In this document: one piece after another, positions 35,475 to 46,154 of the stretch
Layout of the letters: the number at the start of each line of letters is the position of its first letter
How positions within the stretch are numbered: position 1 is the first letter of the stretch
Origin: Epichloe hybrida
Taxonomy: Eukaryota; Ascomycota; Sordariomycetes; Hypocreales; Clavicipitaceae
Assembly: GCA_019022495.1 (NCBI GenBank)
Contig: JAFEKR010000051.1
Coordinates: 124,001 to 188,000, forward strand
Direction of reading: 5' to 3'
DNA: 64,000 nucleotides
The notes under the pieces: model-generated
What the model was told of the DNA's origin: nothing
Database searches by the model: none
What the model saw: only the letters and a program-made list of their open reading frames with translations
Position numbers and translations under genes: made by a program

Positions 35475-35891
35475 TGGGAGAGGCGGCGTTGAAGTAAAAG
35501 CGAAGTGAAGTTCAACTGAGATTCATCACGAGGTCGAGCGGGTCAGCAAAGTCAGGGATCCCTCTTTGGGATGCGTTGTGATGCTGGTTTGCAGGCTTGG
35601 AAAGCAAATTAATGACAAATCACGCGTCGACTGAATGGGACAAGTCCTTTTGCTTCCTATTGGCCATCTGCACACAGTGAACAGAAATCTAACCTGGATG
35701 TGTATCACGGTGGACGAGCGAGATTGTTGAGCTGGTTCCCTGTTATCGATAAGCATCCCACCCGGAAAAAAAAAAAAGCGCCACTTCTAGCCAAACTGCA
35801 TCTCGACTTTCTGTCCATGACCAACCGAGGCCAACAACGGACGCAGCGCCCTCCTCTCACACAAATCACAACTCACAAATCACCAAGTGCA
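35475..35891. other. Shared upstream region of the FCP1/NIF-like gene and RRP36
   Basis: This 417-bp divergent promoter region contains an A-run at 35766-35777. An in-frame ATG upstream of the chosen RRP36 start (near 35818) is considered less likely. Confidence 0.5.
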
Positions 35892-36884
35892 ATGCCACCA
35901 AAACGAAAGGTTTCCTCCAGCGGCCTAGAGCGCCGAGTGCGGCCCCGACGACAAGACAATTGGCAGCCCGAGCCCGAGCCCACCCCGGAGCCATCAGACT
36001 CAGATGACGACAGCCCAGCAGAGGAGGAGCAGCGCATCGCCCATGTCGAGAGCGATTCCGAAGACTCCAACCAAGAAGATTCTTCCGACAACGGTTCATC
36101 AGCGGCAAGTTCTCTCCTCCTCCACAACCCCCCCCTTCATCTCAATCTAACCAAACCACAAAAACACCAGTCCTCATCCGAAAGCCACCCCCCAAAAGTC
36201 GACCTCTCCTCCGTCTCCTTCGGAGCCCTCGCCCGCGCCCAAGCATCCCTTCCCAGCCCCCGGCGGCACGAATCCAACCCCCTCCCCCCAAACGACCAAG
36301 ACGCCTCCTCATCCCTCACCAAGTCCTTCAAGCCCCCCGCCAAGAAACCCCCCGCCAAGCGCTCCTCCAAACACGCACCCCAGGAGCAAACCTCCAAAAG
36401 GCCCGTCACGCGCACCCGCGAGATCGTCCCCGACGCGCGCCGCAAACCCCGCGACCCCCGCTTCGACCCGCTCGTCGGCAAACTAGACGAGGGCAAGGCC
36501 CGCAGGGCCTACGCCTTCCTGGACGAGTACCGCGAGAGCGAAATGGCCGAGCTGCGCGCCGAGATCAAAAAGACCAAGAACCCGCTTGACAGGGAGAGGC
36601 TGAAGAGGCAGCTCATGTCGATGGAGTCGAGGAAGAAGGCGCAGAAGAAGAAGGACGAGGAGCAGAATTTGCTGGCGGAGCATAGGCAGAAGGAGAAGGA
36701 GCTTGTTGCTCAGGGCAAAACGCCGTTTTATCTCAAGAGGAGTGAGCAGAAGAAGCAGTTGTTGATGAATCGGTACGAGAAGATGAGTAAGGGGCAGGTG
36801 GATAGGGCGATTGAGAGGAAGAGGAAGAAGGTTGTCGGGAAGGAGAAGAAGGAGCTGGGGGGGTTGGTGAGGAGGAGGAGGTAG
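35892..36884 (+). CDS. RRP36: RRP36: nucleolar rRNA-processing protein
   Basis: Rrp36 is needed for early cleavages of pre-rRNA towards 18S rRNA in the 90S pre-ribosome. The chosen start MPPKRKVSSSGLERRVR gives 330 residues unspliced. The first half is acidic and disordered. The second half carries the conserved block TRTREIVPDARRKPRDPRFDPL, then ARRAYAFLDEYRESEMAELR, a long basic coiled coil (KKTKNPLDRERLKRQLMSM), and TPFYLKRSEQKKQLLMNRYE. The C-terminus is Lys/Arg-rich. A 66-bp stretch at 36105-36170 looks like an intron with a GC donor (GCAAGT), a TCTAAC branch motif and a CAG acceptor. Its length is a multiple of three, so both forms stay in frame; the spliced form would be 308 aa. Convergent with COQ8. 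Confidence 0.9.
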   Translation: MPPKRKVSSSGLERRVRPRRQDNWQPEPEPTPEPSDSDDDSPAEEEQRIAHVESDSEDSNQEDSSDNGSSAASSLLLHNPPLHLNLTKPQKHQSSSESHPPKVDLSSVSFGALARAQASLPSPRRHESNPLPPNDQDASSSLTKSFKPPAKKPPAKRSSKHAPQEQTSKRPVTRTREIVPDARRKPRDPRFDPLVGKLDEGKARRAYAFLDEYRESEMAELRAEIKKTKNPLDRERLKRQLMSMESRKKAQKKKDEEQNLLAEHRQKEKELVAQGKTPFYLKRSEQKKQLLMNRYEKMSKGQVDRAIERKRKKVVGKEKKELGGLVRRRR

Positions 36885-37048
36885 GCTTTTTGTGTGCCAT
36901 GATAGACACCCTTGTGATGATTCGTATATAATACGTGGACGTGAAAGGAAATCAATATCATGTACGGCCAGTTCTATTCTATGGTGGTGTTTTACACATT
37001 TCCCCTGCTATGATGGATATTTTTTGTTTGTTTCCAGGTATGGAACAT

Positions 37049-37072
37049 ATATATATATATATATATATATAT
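37049..37072. repeat. (AT)n dinucleotide tract between convergent RRP36 and COQ8
   Basis: About twelve AT units directly beyond the COQ8 stop codon. Confidence 0.85.
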
Positions 37073-37073
37073 A

Positions 37074-39407
37074 CTACACGTAGCCCGACCTCTTGGCGCT
37101 CTCTTTGAACATGTCCTTGCAGGACACCTTACTCCCCAATCGCGCGCATAGCAAGAACGCACCGCTCAGCTTCCGATGCAAACTGTACGTTTCTTCCGGT
37201 GGAGGCGCCAGCCTCTCTCTCAACATGACGGGGATGAGCCCCTTGACTCTCTCCGTGATGGTCTGGTCCTTGAAATCATACACGTCGGGTGCAGAGTTCA
37301 TAAAGGGCTCTGCGAGCGTAAGCACGGATTGCGTGTGGGCTTCGAGCATGGTCCTGCTCTCGTGTCCGGTCAGGTATCCCAGGTTTTCGGATAACTGCTT
37401 GACTGTGGCGCGGTCTGAGCGAGACGCCGCATCTAGCAGTTGGACGTACTGCCGTACGAAGTCCTCGGGATACTCCCTGGAGGCCCCAAAGTCCAACAGC
37501 ACCAGCTTGTTGAGCTGGGCATTGTACAGGAAATTCGTCCAGTTGGGATCCGTCTGCATGAATTTGAACTCGGTGATTTCTCGCAGACACAGGCGCATGA
37601 TCTGGGTGCCGATCCAGTCGCGCTGCTCTTGGGTGAAGGACTTGACGCGCGTAACGCCTTCGCCGTCCATGAAGTCCATGGTGAGGACCTGTTTCCCACT
37701 GGCCTCGAGGTGCACGTCGGGGGCTAGAAACACATCTTGTTCCCCCTTGAGGAGTTCTCTGTACCGGAGCACGCACTGCGCCTCGCGCTCGTAGTCGCAT
37801 TCCCAGCCGAGTTCTAGTCGGGCGTTGTCGATGGTCTTGTTGAGGTAGAGGCCCTTGGGGAGTAGTTTCGTGGCGTTGAGGAGGATTCCCAAGTTGTCCA
37901 GGTCCGAGTTGATGGAGTCGGCGACGCCGGGGAATTGGATCTTGACGGCGACCCTTTTGCCGTTGGACTTGAGGGTGGCTTTGTGAACTTGTCCGATGGA
38001 TGCGGCTGCGATGGGTGTCTCCTCAAAGTCGCTGAAATGATGGCGCCAGTTTTCGCCCAGGTTGCTCACGAGAACCTTGTCTCTTTGCCAGGCGGGCATG
38101 TAGTCTGCTCTGTCCTGGACACGCTGCAAAACCTCTTGAATCGGAGCCGGGAGCATCTTGGAGTCCTGGAAGCTCATCATTTGACCCAGCTTGAGCGCTG
38201 CGCCGCGCATCCGTGACAGTTTGACCACCATTCGCTCCATGTTCTTGCCGCTGAGTAGAACGGAGCCTTGGCCGCCGCCTCCGAATGCTCGGCTCACGCT
38301 CTCCGTCATGGCACCACCTAGCATGCCGGCTGCGAGGCCGCCATAGTTCCAGAGGCGGCTGAACCGTGATGCTGGGACCGTGGATTCTCGCAGCGAGTGT
38401 GCCGGCGTTGTGGGCGTTGTGGGCGTTGCGGGCGTTGTTTCGGCGCCAGCAAGGTCTTTGGCTAACTCGACCACATCTTCGTCTATTTTTGTTGAATGAG
38501 GCTTTGACTCAGGCGTAACAGATGTCACCGGTTGCACAGAATCGATAGACTCGGCCGTTTTGTATGTATTCGGAGTAACAACAGGGCCTCGCGCTGGATG
38601 AGATTCTCCAGACTCTGTGGCTTCCACTTTTGGTGGTACCCGCGCGAGATTCGGCCAGTATCGCAGAGGATGATCCTTTGCAGGAGCACCAGGCTCGTCA
38701 CGGTGTTTCGCAGCAGCACCGTCCTTCTTTCGTAGTGAACTCAATATGGTCGAACCATGAGTGGTATGGAAAATGTTTATGTCGACGTCATCCGGAACGT
38801 CTGGTTGCTCTGCAGCGGCCCTGAGGGCCTCTTGCCGCTGTCTATATGCTTGGATAAACGCAGTATTTTCAGGAGTTCCTTCGGGCTTGTTCTTGTTCTC
38901 TGCGATCTCATGCTGTGCAAGGATGGGTTGCGGTGGCAATGGCGGCGCCAGCGAAGAAGGAGTGGTTGATGCTTCTACATGCTCTGATACGAGGGCACCG
39001 GGGTCGGTATCTGCTAAGCCATTGCCTGCCGGGTTCTCTGTTCGTCGGATGCCCTTTCTGCCGCTGCCCTCCGCATAGGCCACCGTCGTTCTATCGTCTC
39101 CTCGCCATTTCGCTGTCACGGCCGACGATTTGCTGTATGCGTCCAGCTGCCGCGCCCTGAGGGCAATGTGCTTGGCGGCGACGGACCGTGAGGCGCCAAG
39201 CAGCGCTGCAGCATCAATGGCCAAGTCGACAAACCCCATGAGGACTTGTTGGAGGCTTCTATCGACCGAGGCGCATCGGTACGAAGAGCTGTAGCGAGCT
39301 GAGGCGAGCTGTGTGGTAGTCGGGAAAGCTGGAGCGTAAGAAAACGGAGCTCCGAACAGGGTGGGTAATGAAATAAAGGACTTTTTTCGTCGTGGTGACT
39401 TCATCAT
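37074..39407 (-). CDS. COQ8: COQ8/ABC1: atypical UbiB-family kinase for ubiquinone synthesis
   Basis: Coq8 is a mitochondrial matrix ATPase/kinase-like protein that supports assembly of the CoQ biosynthetic complex. The gene is intronless, 777 aa. The N-terminus is basic and Ser-rich (MMKSPRRKKSFISLPTLFG), fitting a transit peptide. Another candidate start is MGFVDLAIDAAALLGASRS at 39242. A poorly conserved linker runs to about residue 345. The diagnostic UbiB motif KxGQ is at about residue 405 (GAALKLGQMMSFQD), the Ala-rich nucleotide loop AAASIGQVH at about 464, and the DFG metal site at about 638 (LLDFGASREYP). Family members use A-rich instead of G-rich loops, as here. The unusual length comes from the linker. 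Confidence 0.95.
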   Translation of the reverse strand: MMKSPRRKKSFISLPTLFGAPFSYAPAFPTTTQLASARYSSSYRCASVDRSLQQVLMGFVDLAIDAAALLGASRSVAAKHIALRARQLDAYSKSSAVTAKWRGDDRTTVAYAEGSGRKGIRRTENPAGNGLADTDPGALVSEHVEASTTPSSLAPPLPPQPILAQHEIAENKNKPEGTPENTAFIQAYRQRQEALRAAAEQPDVPDDVDINIFHTTHGSTILSSLRKKDGAAAKHRDEPGAPAKDHPLRYWPNLARVPPKVEATESGESHPARGPVVTPNTYKTAESIDSVQPVTSVTPESKPHSTKIDEDVVELAKDLAGAETTPATPTTPTTPAHSLRESTVPASRFSRLWNYGGLAAGMLGGAMTESVSRAFGGGGQGSVLLSGKNMERMVVKLSRMRGAALKLGQMMSFQDSKMLPAPIQEVLQRVQDRADYMPAWQRDKVLVSNLGENWRHHFSDFEETPIAAASIGQVHKATLKSNGKRVAVKIQFPGVADSINSDLDNLGILLNATKLLPKGLYLNKTIDNARLELGWECDYEREAQCVLRYRELLKGEQDVFLAPDVHLEASGKQVLTMDFMDGEGVTRVKSFTQEQRDWIGTQIMRLCLREITEFKFMQTDPNWTNFLYNAQLNKLVLLDFGASREYPEDFVRQYVQLLDAASRSDRATVKQLSENLGYLTGHESRTMLEAHTQSVLTLAEPFMNSAPDVYDFKDQTITERVKGLIPVMLRERLAPPPEETYSLHRKLSGAFLLCARLGSKVSCKDMFKESAKRSGYV

Positions 39408-39897
39408 TGACGCGTAAAGTATGCAGCTAAGCGGGGGTCAATGACAGGCACATTCACCACGAAATTCCCGAAGACCTATGCATGAGCGCACCACACTACG
39501 TCGCAGCAGTAATTGAAAAAAAAATATTAGTTGAATTCAGGCGCTTGATTTATTCCTTGTGCGAGCACTTCAACGAACAAGAGCCTCCAGCTCAGTGTTA
39601 CATGCTTTAATTTCAGTGTAGACTCCTCCCAAATGCTGGCACCCAAATGCCCAAATGCTGCCATCAGATAGATAGATGGCATGTCGTCAACATGCTGCAA
39701 CGCGGTCCTTGTCCCCCGTAGAAAAAACGCCGTGAAATCATGATGATACAAATTCATTCCCTTCCTCCGTGAACATGGTATACGTAGAGTTCGAGTTCGA
39801 GTGCGAGTGCGAGTGCGAGTGCGAGTGTGTTGTGCATATTTGCTAATGAGAGAATCCAAGAGTGGTGGTAGGCCTTGCTCAACTGAGAACCCCATGT
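39408..39897. other. Intergenic region between COQ8 and ESS2
   Basis: This contains the COQ8 promoter side and the ESS2 3' end, with a GAGTTC/GAGTGC hexamer repeat at about 39787-39828. No gene is seen. Confidence 0.5.
39787..39828. repeat. (GAGTKC)n hexanucleotide repeat
   Basis: About seven units: two to three GAGTTC, then GAGTGC. Confidence 0.8.
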
Positions 39898-41241
39898 CTA
39901 GTTCTTTTCTGAACTCGGCCTGGTGGCGATCCGTAATAGTGAGCCTCTGGGTCTCATCGGGGTAGGCTGTCCGAAAGAACTTCCGGGTGTCTTGTTTTTT
40001 GGAGTTGCCATTTTGTTCAGGAGTCTTTGAGCTGCAGGAGTCAGGTCGCCAGAGACTTTAGGACTGCTAGGAAATTTAGGGACCTGTGGATTTGTGTCTT
40101 TCCCAGTAAGACCATGTCTTGCGCATTCCTTGTTAGACTTCGAGATGCGATCCACCATTCGCTCATGTAGTAGCTCCCGTTTGCGTTGGTCTTGCAACTT
40201 GAAGGGATTGTGTGCGTCGCCAGGACCCAAATTTAGAGTCCGAGGGGTCTTCTCGGTCCCAATCTCATCATCTTCGTCGTCGACAAAGGAGTATCCATTT
40301 ACTTTTGGGGTCTCGTCTCCTCCTACAACACTGGAGTATTGGTCGTGAGGGCGAGGTTTGCCGGCGACGGCATGTCTCACAGACGACATGGTGGGAGAGG
40401 GGGGGCGCTGTGGCACGTGTATCTGAGGCATCCTGGTGTTGGCGTACTCTATCGATCTGGGAGCCATCCTGGAAGCCTCCTCGGCTCGTTGGGCGACGGT
40501 GACAACGCCATCCTCGAGGCCCTCGGGCTCAAACATGAGGCTATTATGGGGTGCAGCGTTCCAAGCATCCGGCCTTGCTGGTCGGTCGTCGCGATCCTTG
40601 ATAGCTAGTCTTTTGCGTTCGAATCCATCGTCGACAAGACCCTGAGTGAGAGCCAATTTCTCGGACACTTCCTTTTGTTTGATCATTTGTTTGGACGGAA
40701 GCTTGTTCCCACGCCACAGCCAGTCATATTTGTCGGCCTTTTTCTGGTTTTGTTTGTCCACTAATTTGTAGAAGCTCTCGTTGTCTTCACTTGTATAAGT
40801 TGCTTGGAATTTCGATAGACTCATGTTGGTGTTGAGTCGAGGTTTGTTGGTGACCACGGTTGGTGCAACAGATGAAGCAGGCGTATCTCCCTCAAAGGTG
40901 GTTGGTGTACGTCCTCCATCAATCATTAATTTAGCTGATGATGGCCTAACATGTCTCCCTGGAGTCATGACATGCTGGAGTCGGCGGCTGGCACTTGAGA
41001 TCCAGGCCGTATCTTTGGATTCGAGTGCATCCAAATATTCTTGCTGAATTTCGGTCTCCAAGAGGCCAGGAAAGAAATCTCTGGCTATAATTTGGGACAG
41101 GGCCTCGGTATAGGAATCTTCATCCAGGACCTTCTTGGGGCGTTTGACCTTCTTCACCCGGGGCGGTGCCGGCATCACTTCTGTGTCTGTCCTTTTCCTC
41201 ACCAAGGCTGAGGGAGCCTTGCTGGGTGATGGTGACGCCAT
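39898..41241 (-). CDS. ESS2: ESS2/DGCR14 (Es2) nuclear protein, spliceosome-associated
   Basis: The Es2/DGCR14/Bis1 family consists of nuclear proteins found in the spliceosomal C complex and in stress responses. The chosen start MASPSPSKAPSALVRKR gives 447 residues. In-frame ATGs at 41289 and 41307 would add a NTNTDTDT repeat leader. Conserved elements are PKKVLDEDSYTEALSQIIARDFFPGLLETE, then TPSTFEGDTPASS-like TFEGDTPASSV, SLSKFQATYTSEDNESFYKLVDKQN and KKADKYDWLWRGNKLPS. Next come WNAAPHNSLMFEPEG and HNPFKLQDQRKRELLHERMVDRI. The C-terminus is basic and Pro/Ser-rich. Intronless. The 5' edge abuts a GTGTCT hexamer repeat. Confidence 0.93.
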   Translation of the reverse strand: MASPSPSKAPSALVRKRTDTEVMPAPPRVKKVKRPKKVLDEDSYTEALSQIIARDFFPGLLETEIQQEYLDALESKDTAWISSASRRLQHVMTPGRHVRPSSAKLMIDGGRTPTTFEGDTPASSVAPTVVTNKPRLNTNMSLSKFQATYTSEDNESFYKLVDKQNQKKADKYDWLWRGNKLPSKQMIKQKEVSEKLALTQGLVDDGFERKRLAIKDRDDRPARPDAWNAAPHNSLMFEPEGLEDGVVTVAQRAEEASRMAPRSIEYANTRMPQIHVPQRPPSPTMSSVRHAVAGKPRPHDQYSSVVGGDETPKVNGYSFVDDEDDEIGTEKTPRTLNLGPGDAHNPFKLQDQRKRELLHERMVDRISKSNKECARHGLTGKDTNPQVPKFPSSPKVSGDLTPAAQRLLNKMATPKNKTPGSSFGQPTPMRPRGSLLRIATRPSSEKN

Positions 41242-42413
41242 GCGCGTGTCTGTGTCTGTGTCTGTGTTTGTGTTTGTATTTATGTTCATGTTGGAGTATT
41301 TCTTCATGTGGTTGGAGTTGAAGCGATGGCAGTGAGATGGATGAAGACTTTGCAGAGGTGTTATGAAAGAGGCATGATTGAATGGCGTTTCAAGAAACTT
41401 GGAGAGATTTCTTTTGTAGTGTGAGTTTGTTGTTGTCAAGGTTTGACCATGCAGGTGTTGGCAGCACTGCCTATACCGCAACGAGTAGGTATATAACTCT
41501 AATTTTGCAAATAAGAATGAAAAAAATCTTATTATTTTCCAATTTTCAGAAACTTCGGTGAACAAAACTATACTTTAATACTTTGACAGGAGGGAGCTTT
41601 CTGGGTCATGGTCAGGCCGGCCGCCCTGGGTACGACGGCAAACGGATCGCTTTTTAAAGCCACGTGATGCGAAGGTCCGCTTTTGGATTACATAATCGCG
41701 AGCTGACACCAGGTCTACAAGAGACCCATCAACCATTGACAGATAACCACAGTGCTCGACTTGGAGTTTACTGGTTCCGTGCCAGCACAATTCATCTCCG
41801 ACACTCCATCAGCCCCGGATGGGACAGTTCCTCCGAGCCCTTGAACTTGTAGAAAGTTCTTCACTGTCTGCGACCAAGGAATCTGCTAGACAGCGACTAT
41901 CATGAACATGCTCGGTTCGCATAATATGCAATGCACGGTTAATACGGGTACACGCATGCGCGGTCCCGAACACAACACCAGAGGCCAACCAGACTGTCCC
42001 AGCCAGCCTGTGGTTGGTTGCAGGTATTACCCCACTGTAGACACCCACTGTAAGCACCCACTGTAGACATGACCCCACGCCCCAGCCAAACGCCCACCCA
42101 CCAGGGCCACCCACCACTTGACGTCTTCGTCGTCCATTCACCCAAGACGCAAGACGTAATAACAAGACGCCGCTATTTTTTTTTCTTGGCTCGCCGTCGA
42201 GTGCGCTACAGTCGTTCCTATCGCCTCCCGCCTATTTTTTCACTTCAAATCTGATAGACTTTGACAATCTTTATATGTCCATTTTTGATTCTTTGCACTC
42301 AACCCCCCGTTTTCGTCTTCCCTTTTGCTTGCTGCAGCGGCACCATCATAGCTTCGATTGATTCGCCTCGCCTCTCATCCGTCACCCCCCCCCGCCCTCG
42401 GCCTTCCGTCACC
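41242..42413. other. Divergent intergenic region ESS2-PPT1
   Basis: 1.2 kb with a GTGTCT/GTGTTT repeat (41247-41283), repeated CCCACTGTAGACACCCACTGTA units (42030-42068) and a C-run (42386-42393) in the PPT1 leader. No gene is called. Confidence 0.5.
41247..41283. repeat. (GTGTCT)n hexanucleotide repeat upstream of ESS2
   Basis: About six units with GTGTTT variants. It would encode a Thr-Asp/Asn repeat if an upstream ATG of ESS2 were used. Confidence 0.85.
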
Positions 42414-44288
42414 ATGTCTCAAGAAGCTGTTGATCTCAAAAACAAGGGCAACAAGGCCTTCGCCTCAGGCGACTACCTTGCCGCTGTCGATTTCTACTCA
42501 GCGGCTATCGAATTGAATGACAAAGAACCCACCTTCTACACCAATCGTGCCCAAGTGCGTATACAAAGTCTGCTGTGGTCTGCCATGTGCGATTTGCCCT
42601 CATGGTCAAGTCACTGACGTTTATACCACTGTTTTGAACAATTGTAGGCTTACATCAAAACCGAAGCATACGGATATGCTATTCGAGATGCCGGAAAAGC
42701 GCTGGAGCTGAATCCCACCATGGTCAAGGTTGGTACCACTCTAAGCATACTCTCAATCAGCCACCGCAAGGCTTGAGCTTACCATGCTCCCCTCCTCAGG
42801 CTTTTTACCGACGTGGTCTTGCCCGAACCGCCATCCTCCGGCCCAAGGAAGCAATCGATGACTTTAAAGAATGTGTCCGATTAGACACCAACAATAAAGA
42901 TGCGAGGCTCAAGCTGGAGGAATGCAAGAAGATCGTGCGCCAAATGGCCTTCTTTGCGGCTATCGAGGTTGGCGACGAACCCTCGGCGGCTGAGGGTCTC
43001 GATCTCGACTCTATGGCTGTTGAAGAAGACTACGATGGCGTCCGGCTTGGAAACGAAATGACACAAGAATTCATCGACGACATGATTGAACGGTTCAAGA
43101 ACGGCAAGAAGATTCACCGGAAGTACGTCTACCAAATCATTTTGGCAGTCAAGAAGATTGTCTACGACGAGGCTACCATGGTGGAGATGCATATCCCCGA
43201 CGATGTCGAGCTCACAATCTGCGGCGATACCCATGGTTCGTATTTGGTTTTATTTTCTCTTGGGAAATCCCGAGAACTGCCCTACAAGATGCTGACACAA
43301 TGACTTCAAGGTCAATACTTCGATCTAATGGAGTTATTCCGCCGCAATGGGTCGCCCAATGACAAGCACTGGTACTTGTTCAATGGCGACTTTGTCGACA
43401 GAGGCTCATGGTCCACTGAAATTGCCCTGCTGTTGTATGCCTTTAAGTGGCTACGACCAAGCGGATTCTTCCTCAATCGCGGCAACCACGAGACCGATGA
43501 CATGAATCGCGTCTACGGATTCGAGGGAGAATGCAAGGCCAAATACAATGAAAGGTGCGTTCTGCGTGACCACAAGTTTGATTCATAGCCTGTATTCATC
43601 AAGGACACTAACCTATCTGGACAGAGTCTTCAAGCTCTTCTCAGAGAGTTTCTCTGCTCTTCCACTGGCCACTTTGGTCGGCAAAAAATATCTGGTCCTC
43701 CACGGCGGTCTCTTCTCTGATGATAGCGTGACACTGAACGATATTCGAAAGCTCAACCGACACAACCAAAGGCAACCCGGCCAGTCCGGCCTCATGATGG
43801 AGATGCTGTGGACTGATCCGCAAGATGAACCTGGTCGAGGTCCCAGCAAACGAGGCGTCGGAATGCAATTCGGGCCCGACATCACCAAGAGGTTCTGCGA
43901 GAACAACGGCCTCGAAGCAGTGATTCGAAGTCATGAGGTTCGCATGGACGGTTACGAAGTCCAGCACGATGGAAGATGCATCACTGGTATGCACCAACCT
44001 GCTCCTTGAGCCTCTCCGTATTGCCCTGTCCCCCTCTTGTTTCTAACACGAAACTGCTAGTCTTCTCCGCACCCAAGTACTGCGACTCGACAGAAAACAG
44101 AGGTGCCTATATCAACGTCAAGTCGGACTACAAGCTTCGATACGAGCAGTTCGATGCTGTACCGCATCCGAATATTAGACCAATGGTAAAGCCCCGACTG
44201 CAGCACCTCTCACCAGTTGCATACCTCTTCTTTGCTGACTCTTTGCCAGGCATATGCCCAAAGTTCTCTCATGTCGTCTCTGATGTAA
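42414..44288 (+). CDS. PPT1: PPT1: serine/threonine protein phosphatase 5
   Basis: PP5/Ppt1 is a TPR-containing PPP phosphatase that binds Hsp90 and dephosphorylates it and its clients. Seven exons are 42414-42554, 42648-42728, 42800-43235, 43311-43554, 43625-43986, 44061-44185 and 44250-44288, giving 475 aa, the normal length. Three TPRs occupy residues 1-115 (AVDLKNKGNKAFASGDYLAA, YTNRAQAYIKTEAYGYAI, AFYRRGLARTAIL). The catalytic domain shows the PPP metal motifs GDTHGQ, GDFVDRG and NRGNHE, then HGG and SHEVR. The last exon is only 39 nt (AYAQSSLMSSLM), a C-terminal helix. All junctions restore conserved sequence, for example GDTH-G-QYFDL and CITV-FSAPKYC. Confidence 0.96.
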
Positions 44289-44594
44289 AGACCCAACAAT
44301 ATGAACAAGTACAGAGCTATTCTACAGGTCCACGAGCAGCCATAGAACCAAAAAAAGAAAAAAAAAGTGTCAGGAGAGCATTGGATCCGGAGTCAGGAAA
44401 AGGGCGGCATTCCTTGGTGATACCTTTGTGCTTTCTCAATCTTTCGGTTCTGGTATCGGGTGGTGCGTTGGAAAAGAAGAGAAATATCAAAGTACGTAGA
44501 TACCCGTCAAGATCTATAAAGAGTACTTTCGTCGTTTCCCCTCTCTTTCTTGTTGTTGCCGTGAATTTGCCGTGAATGTAAGCGTACTTGGCAC
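44289..44594. other. Convergent 3' intergenic region PPT1/POP8-like
   Basis: About 300 bp with an A-run near 44350-44365 and no gene. Confidence 0.5.
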
Positions 44595-45023
44595 TTAGCT
44601 CTGAAATAGCGCTTGCTGTCCAACCTGGCTCACCAAAAGGCCAAGCCAATTCGAAGAACCCTTCATGCGTAGTATATACTGCGTATCGCCATCGCTACTC
44701 CCCCTATACGCGGTAATGGCTGCCGCGAACGAGCTTAGATCTTCTCGGGGCAATCTCACCCAGCATGTCGAGTCTTGTGCTTTGAGGATATCAATGGGGA
44801 TGGCTTGCCCCGTGAGGCCGAGGAATTGTTTCAACGCAGCAGTGAAGTAGGACTTGACCATGAGGTCGTCCAACTTGATGTCCTGAGGACCGTCGGTATC
44901 GAGTTCCAAATGTGCGTATGCGAAGGGCTGTTCTTTGATGGTGCTGGTGAATAGTGTGTGAGCCGTCTCTTGGCCCCGTTTCGACGATGGGTTTTTGTAC
45001 CCAGTTTGTGAATCTGAAGACAT
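44595..45023 (-). CDS. RNase P/MRP subunit POP8-like
   Basis: Intronless, 142 aa. The sequence fits the fungal Pop8-like domain: EQPFAYAHLELDTDG, then LDDLMVKSYFTAALKQFLGLTGQAIPIDIL, WVRLPREDLSSFAAAITAY and YILRMKGSSNWLG. Pop8 is a small protein of the nuclear RNase P and RNase MRP complexes, which mature tRNA 5' ends and pre-rRNA. The match is by pattern, so the subunit name is probable rather than certain. The gene is divergent from SPT4 with 308 bp between start codons. Confidence 0.8.
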   Translation of the reverse strand: MSSDSQTGYKNPSSKRGQETAHTLFTSTIKEQPFAYAHLELDTDGPQDIKLDDLMVKSYFTAALKQFLGLTGQAIPIDILKAQDSTCWVRLPREDLSSFAAAITAYRGSSDGDTQYILRMKGSSNWLGLLVSQVGQQALFQS

Positions 45024-45331
45024 TATGAAGTACCTCGGCCCTGCTTTTTCCCCATCTCTTCCTGTCTTTCTTTACAAGGACCTTGATTGCGCAATTCAGA
45101 AGCTTATGAGATCATAAAAGTCCCGGTCGAGTTAGGCCTTTTTTTTTCCCAGGCCAATTTGTCGAAGGAATCAATGCATATCGCATATAAGCATAACGCC
45201 AGCTGAGTGAAGCATCCTTCCGCGTCCGGACCAACATGCCATGCCGACCGACTTCATCATCGAAAACGCTTCGTCGTCGACTTTGCGCCCGCCGATTTTC
45301 CTCCGCGCGCACGATTTCGCAAAAAAACACC

Positions 45332-45903
45332 ATGTCCAACTTTGTTACGCCCGGCCAGCAGCGCTACCTGCGCGCCTGCATGGTGTGCTCCATCGTCATG
45401 ACCTTTTCGGTACGAAACACACCCCCGTCAGCAACAACCTGCTCGCAAATTGCTGTGCGAAACTCGAGGGGTTGTCGAGCTCGCCCGAGTTGAAAACAGA
45501 GATGACAAGTTTCTAACGTGGCCGCTCCTGATGCTCTAGCGCTTCCGCGAGGAAGGATGTCCCAACTGCGAAGAATTCTTGCACCTCGCGGGCTCGCAGG
45601 ACCAGATTGAGAGCTGCACGTCGCAGGTGTTCGAGGGGCTGATGACGCTGGCGAACCCTGCGAAATCGTGGGTCGCCAAATGGCAGCGCTTGGATGGCTA
45701 TGTGGCGGGCGTGTATGCCATTAAAGTGTCGGGGCAGTTACCGGACGAGATTCGGTCTACGCTGGAGGAGGAGTATAGGATACAGTATATCCCGTAGGTG
45801 ATGCTTGGGAGGCCCGAGGTTGGCTTTTGCGATTGATGATGGAGTGGTGTGCTAATTGTCTTGATGTAGGAGAGATGGTACCGAGACGGAGGCGGACAAC
45901 TAG
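45332..45903 (+). CDS. SPT4: SPT4: transcription elongation factor (DSIF small subunit)
   Basis: Spt4 binds Spt5 to form DSIF, a processivity factor for RNA polymerase II. Exons are 45332-45409, 45540-45793 and 45870-45903, encoding 121 aa, the usual size. The zinc ribbon is clear: [13 protein letters not shown], then [11 protein letters not shown], four Cys as two CxxC pairs, with the first intron between them. The family core follows: [26 protein letters not shown], then [15 protein letters not shown]. The last exon gives [10 protein letters not shown]. It is convergent with the KIN17-like gene 250 bp away. Confidence 0.95.
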
Positions 45904-46154
45904 AGTCGTGGGCATCTGAGGTGGGAACCTGGGACTTCAATGTCTTTTTATTTTTCCATTTTTTTTTTCTGTCTCGAGGACTTGGGCGAATATGGCGTTG
46001 GGATATGGGTACACGAGACGAAAGAGAAAGGCTGGCATGGTAAGGAGTCATGATTCATGGTATTTTCGGAGTGTTAACTATCATGGTGCATATGCACCTT
46101 GTATTCTGCTCAACAAACACCCGCGTCCCAAATGTACATGCACACAGCTCCGTT

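Noticed and set aside
35700..35891. Longer RRP36 with 64 extra N-terminal residues
   Set aside because: The extension runs through an A-run and promoter-like DNA. The start at 35892 gives the expected basic RRP36 N-terminus.
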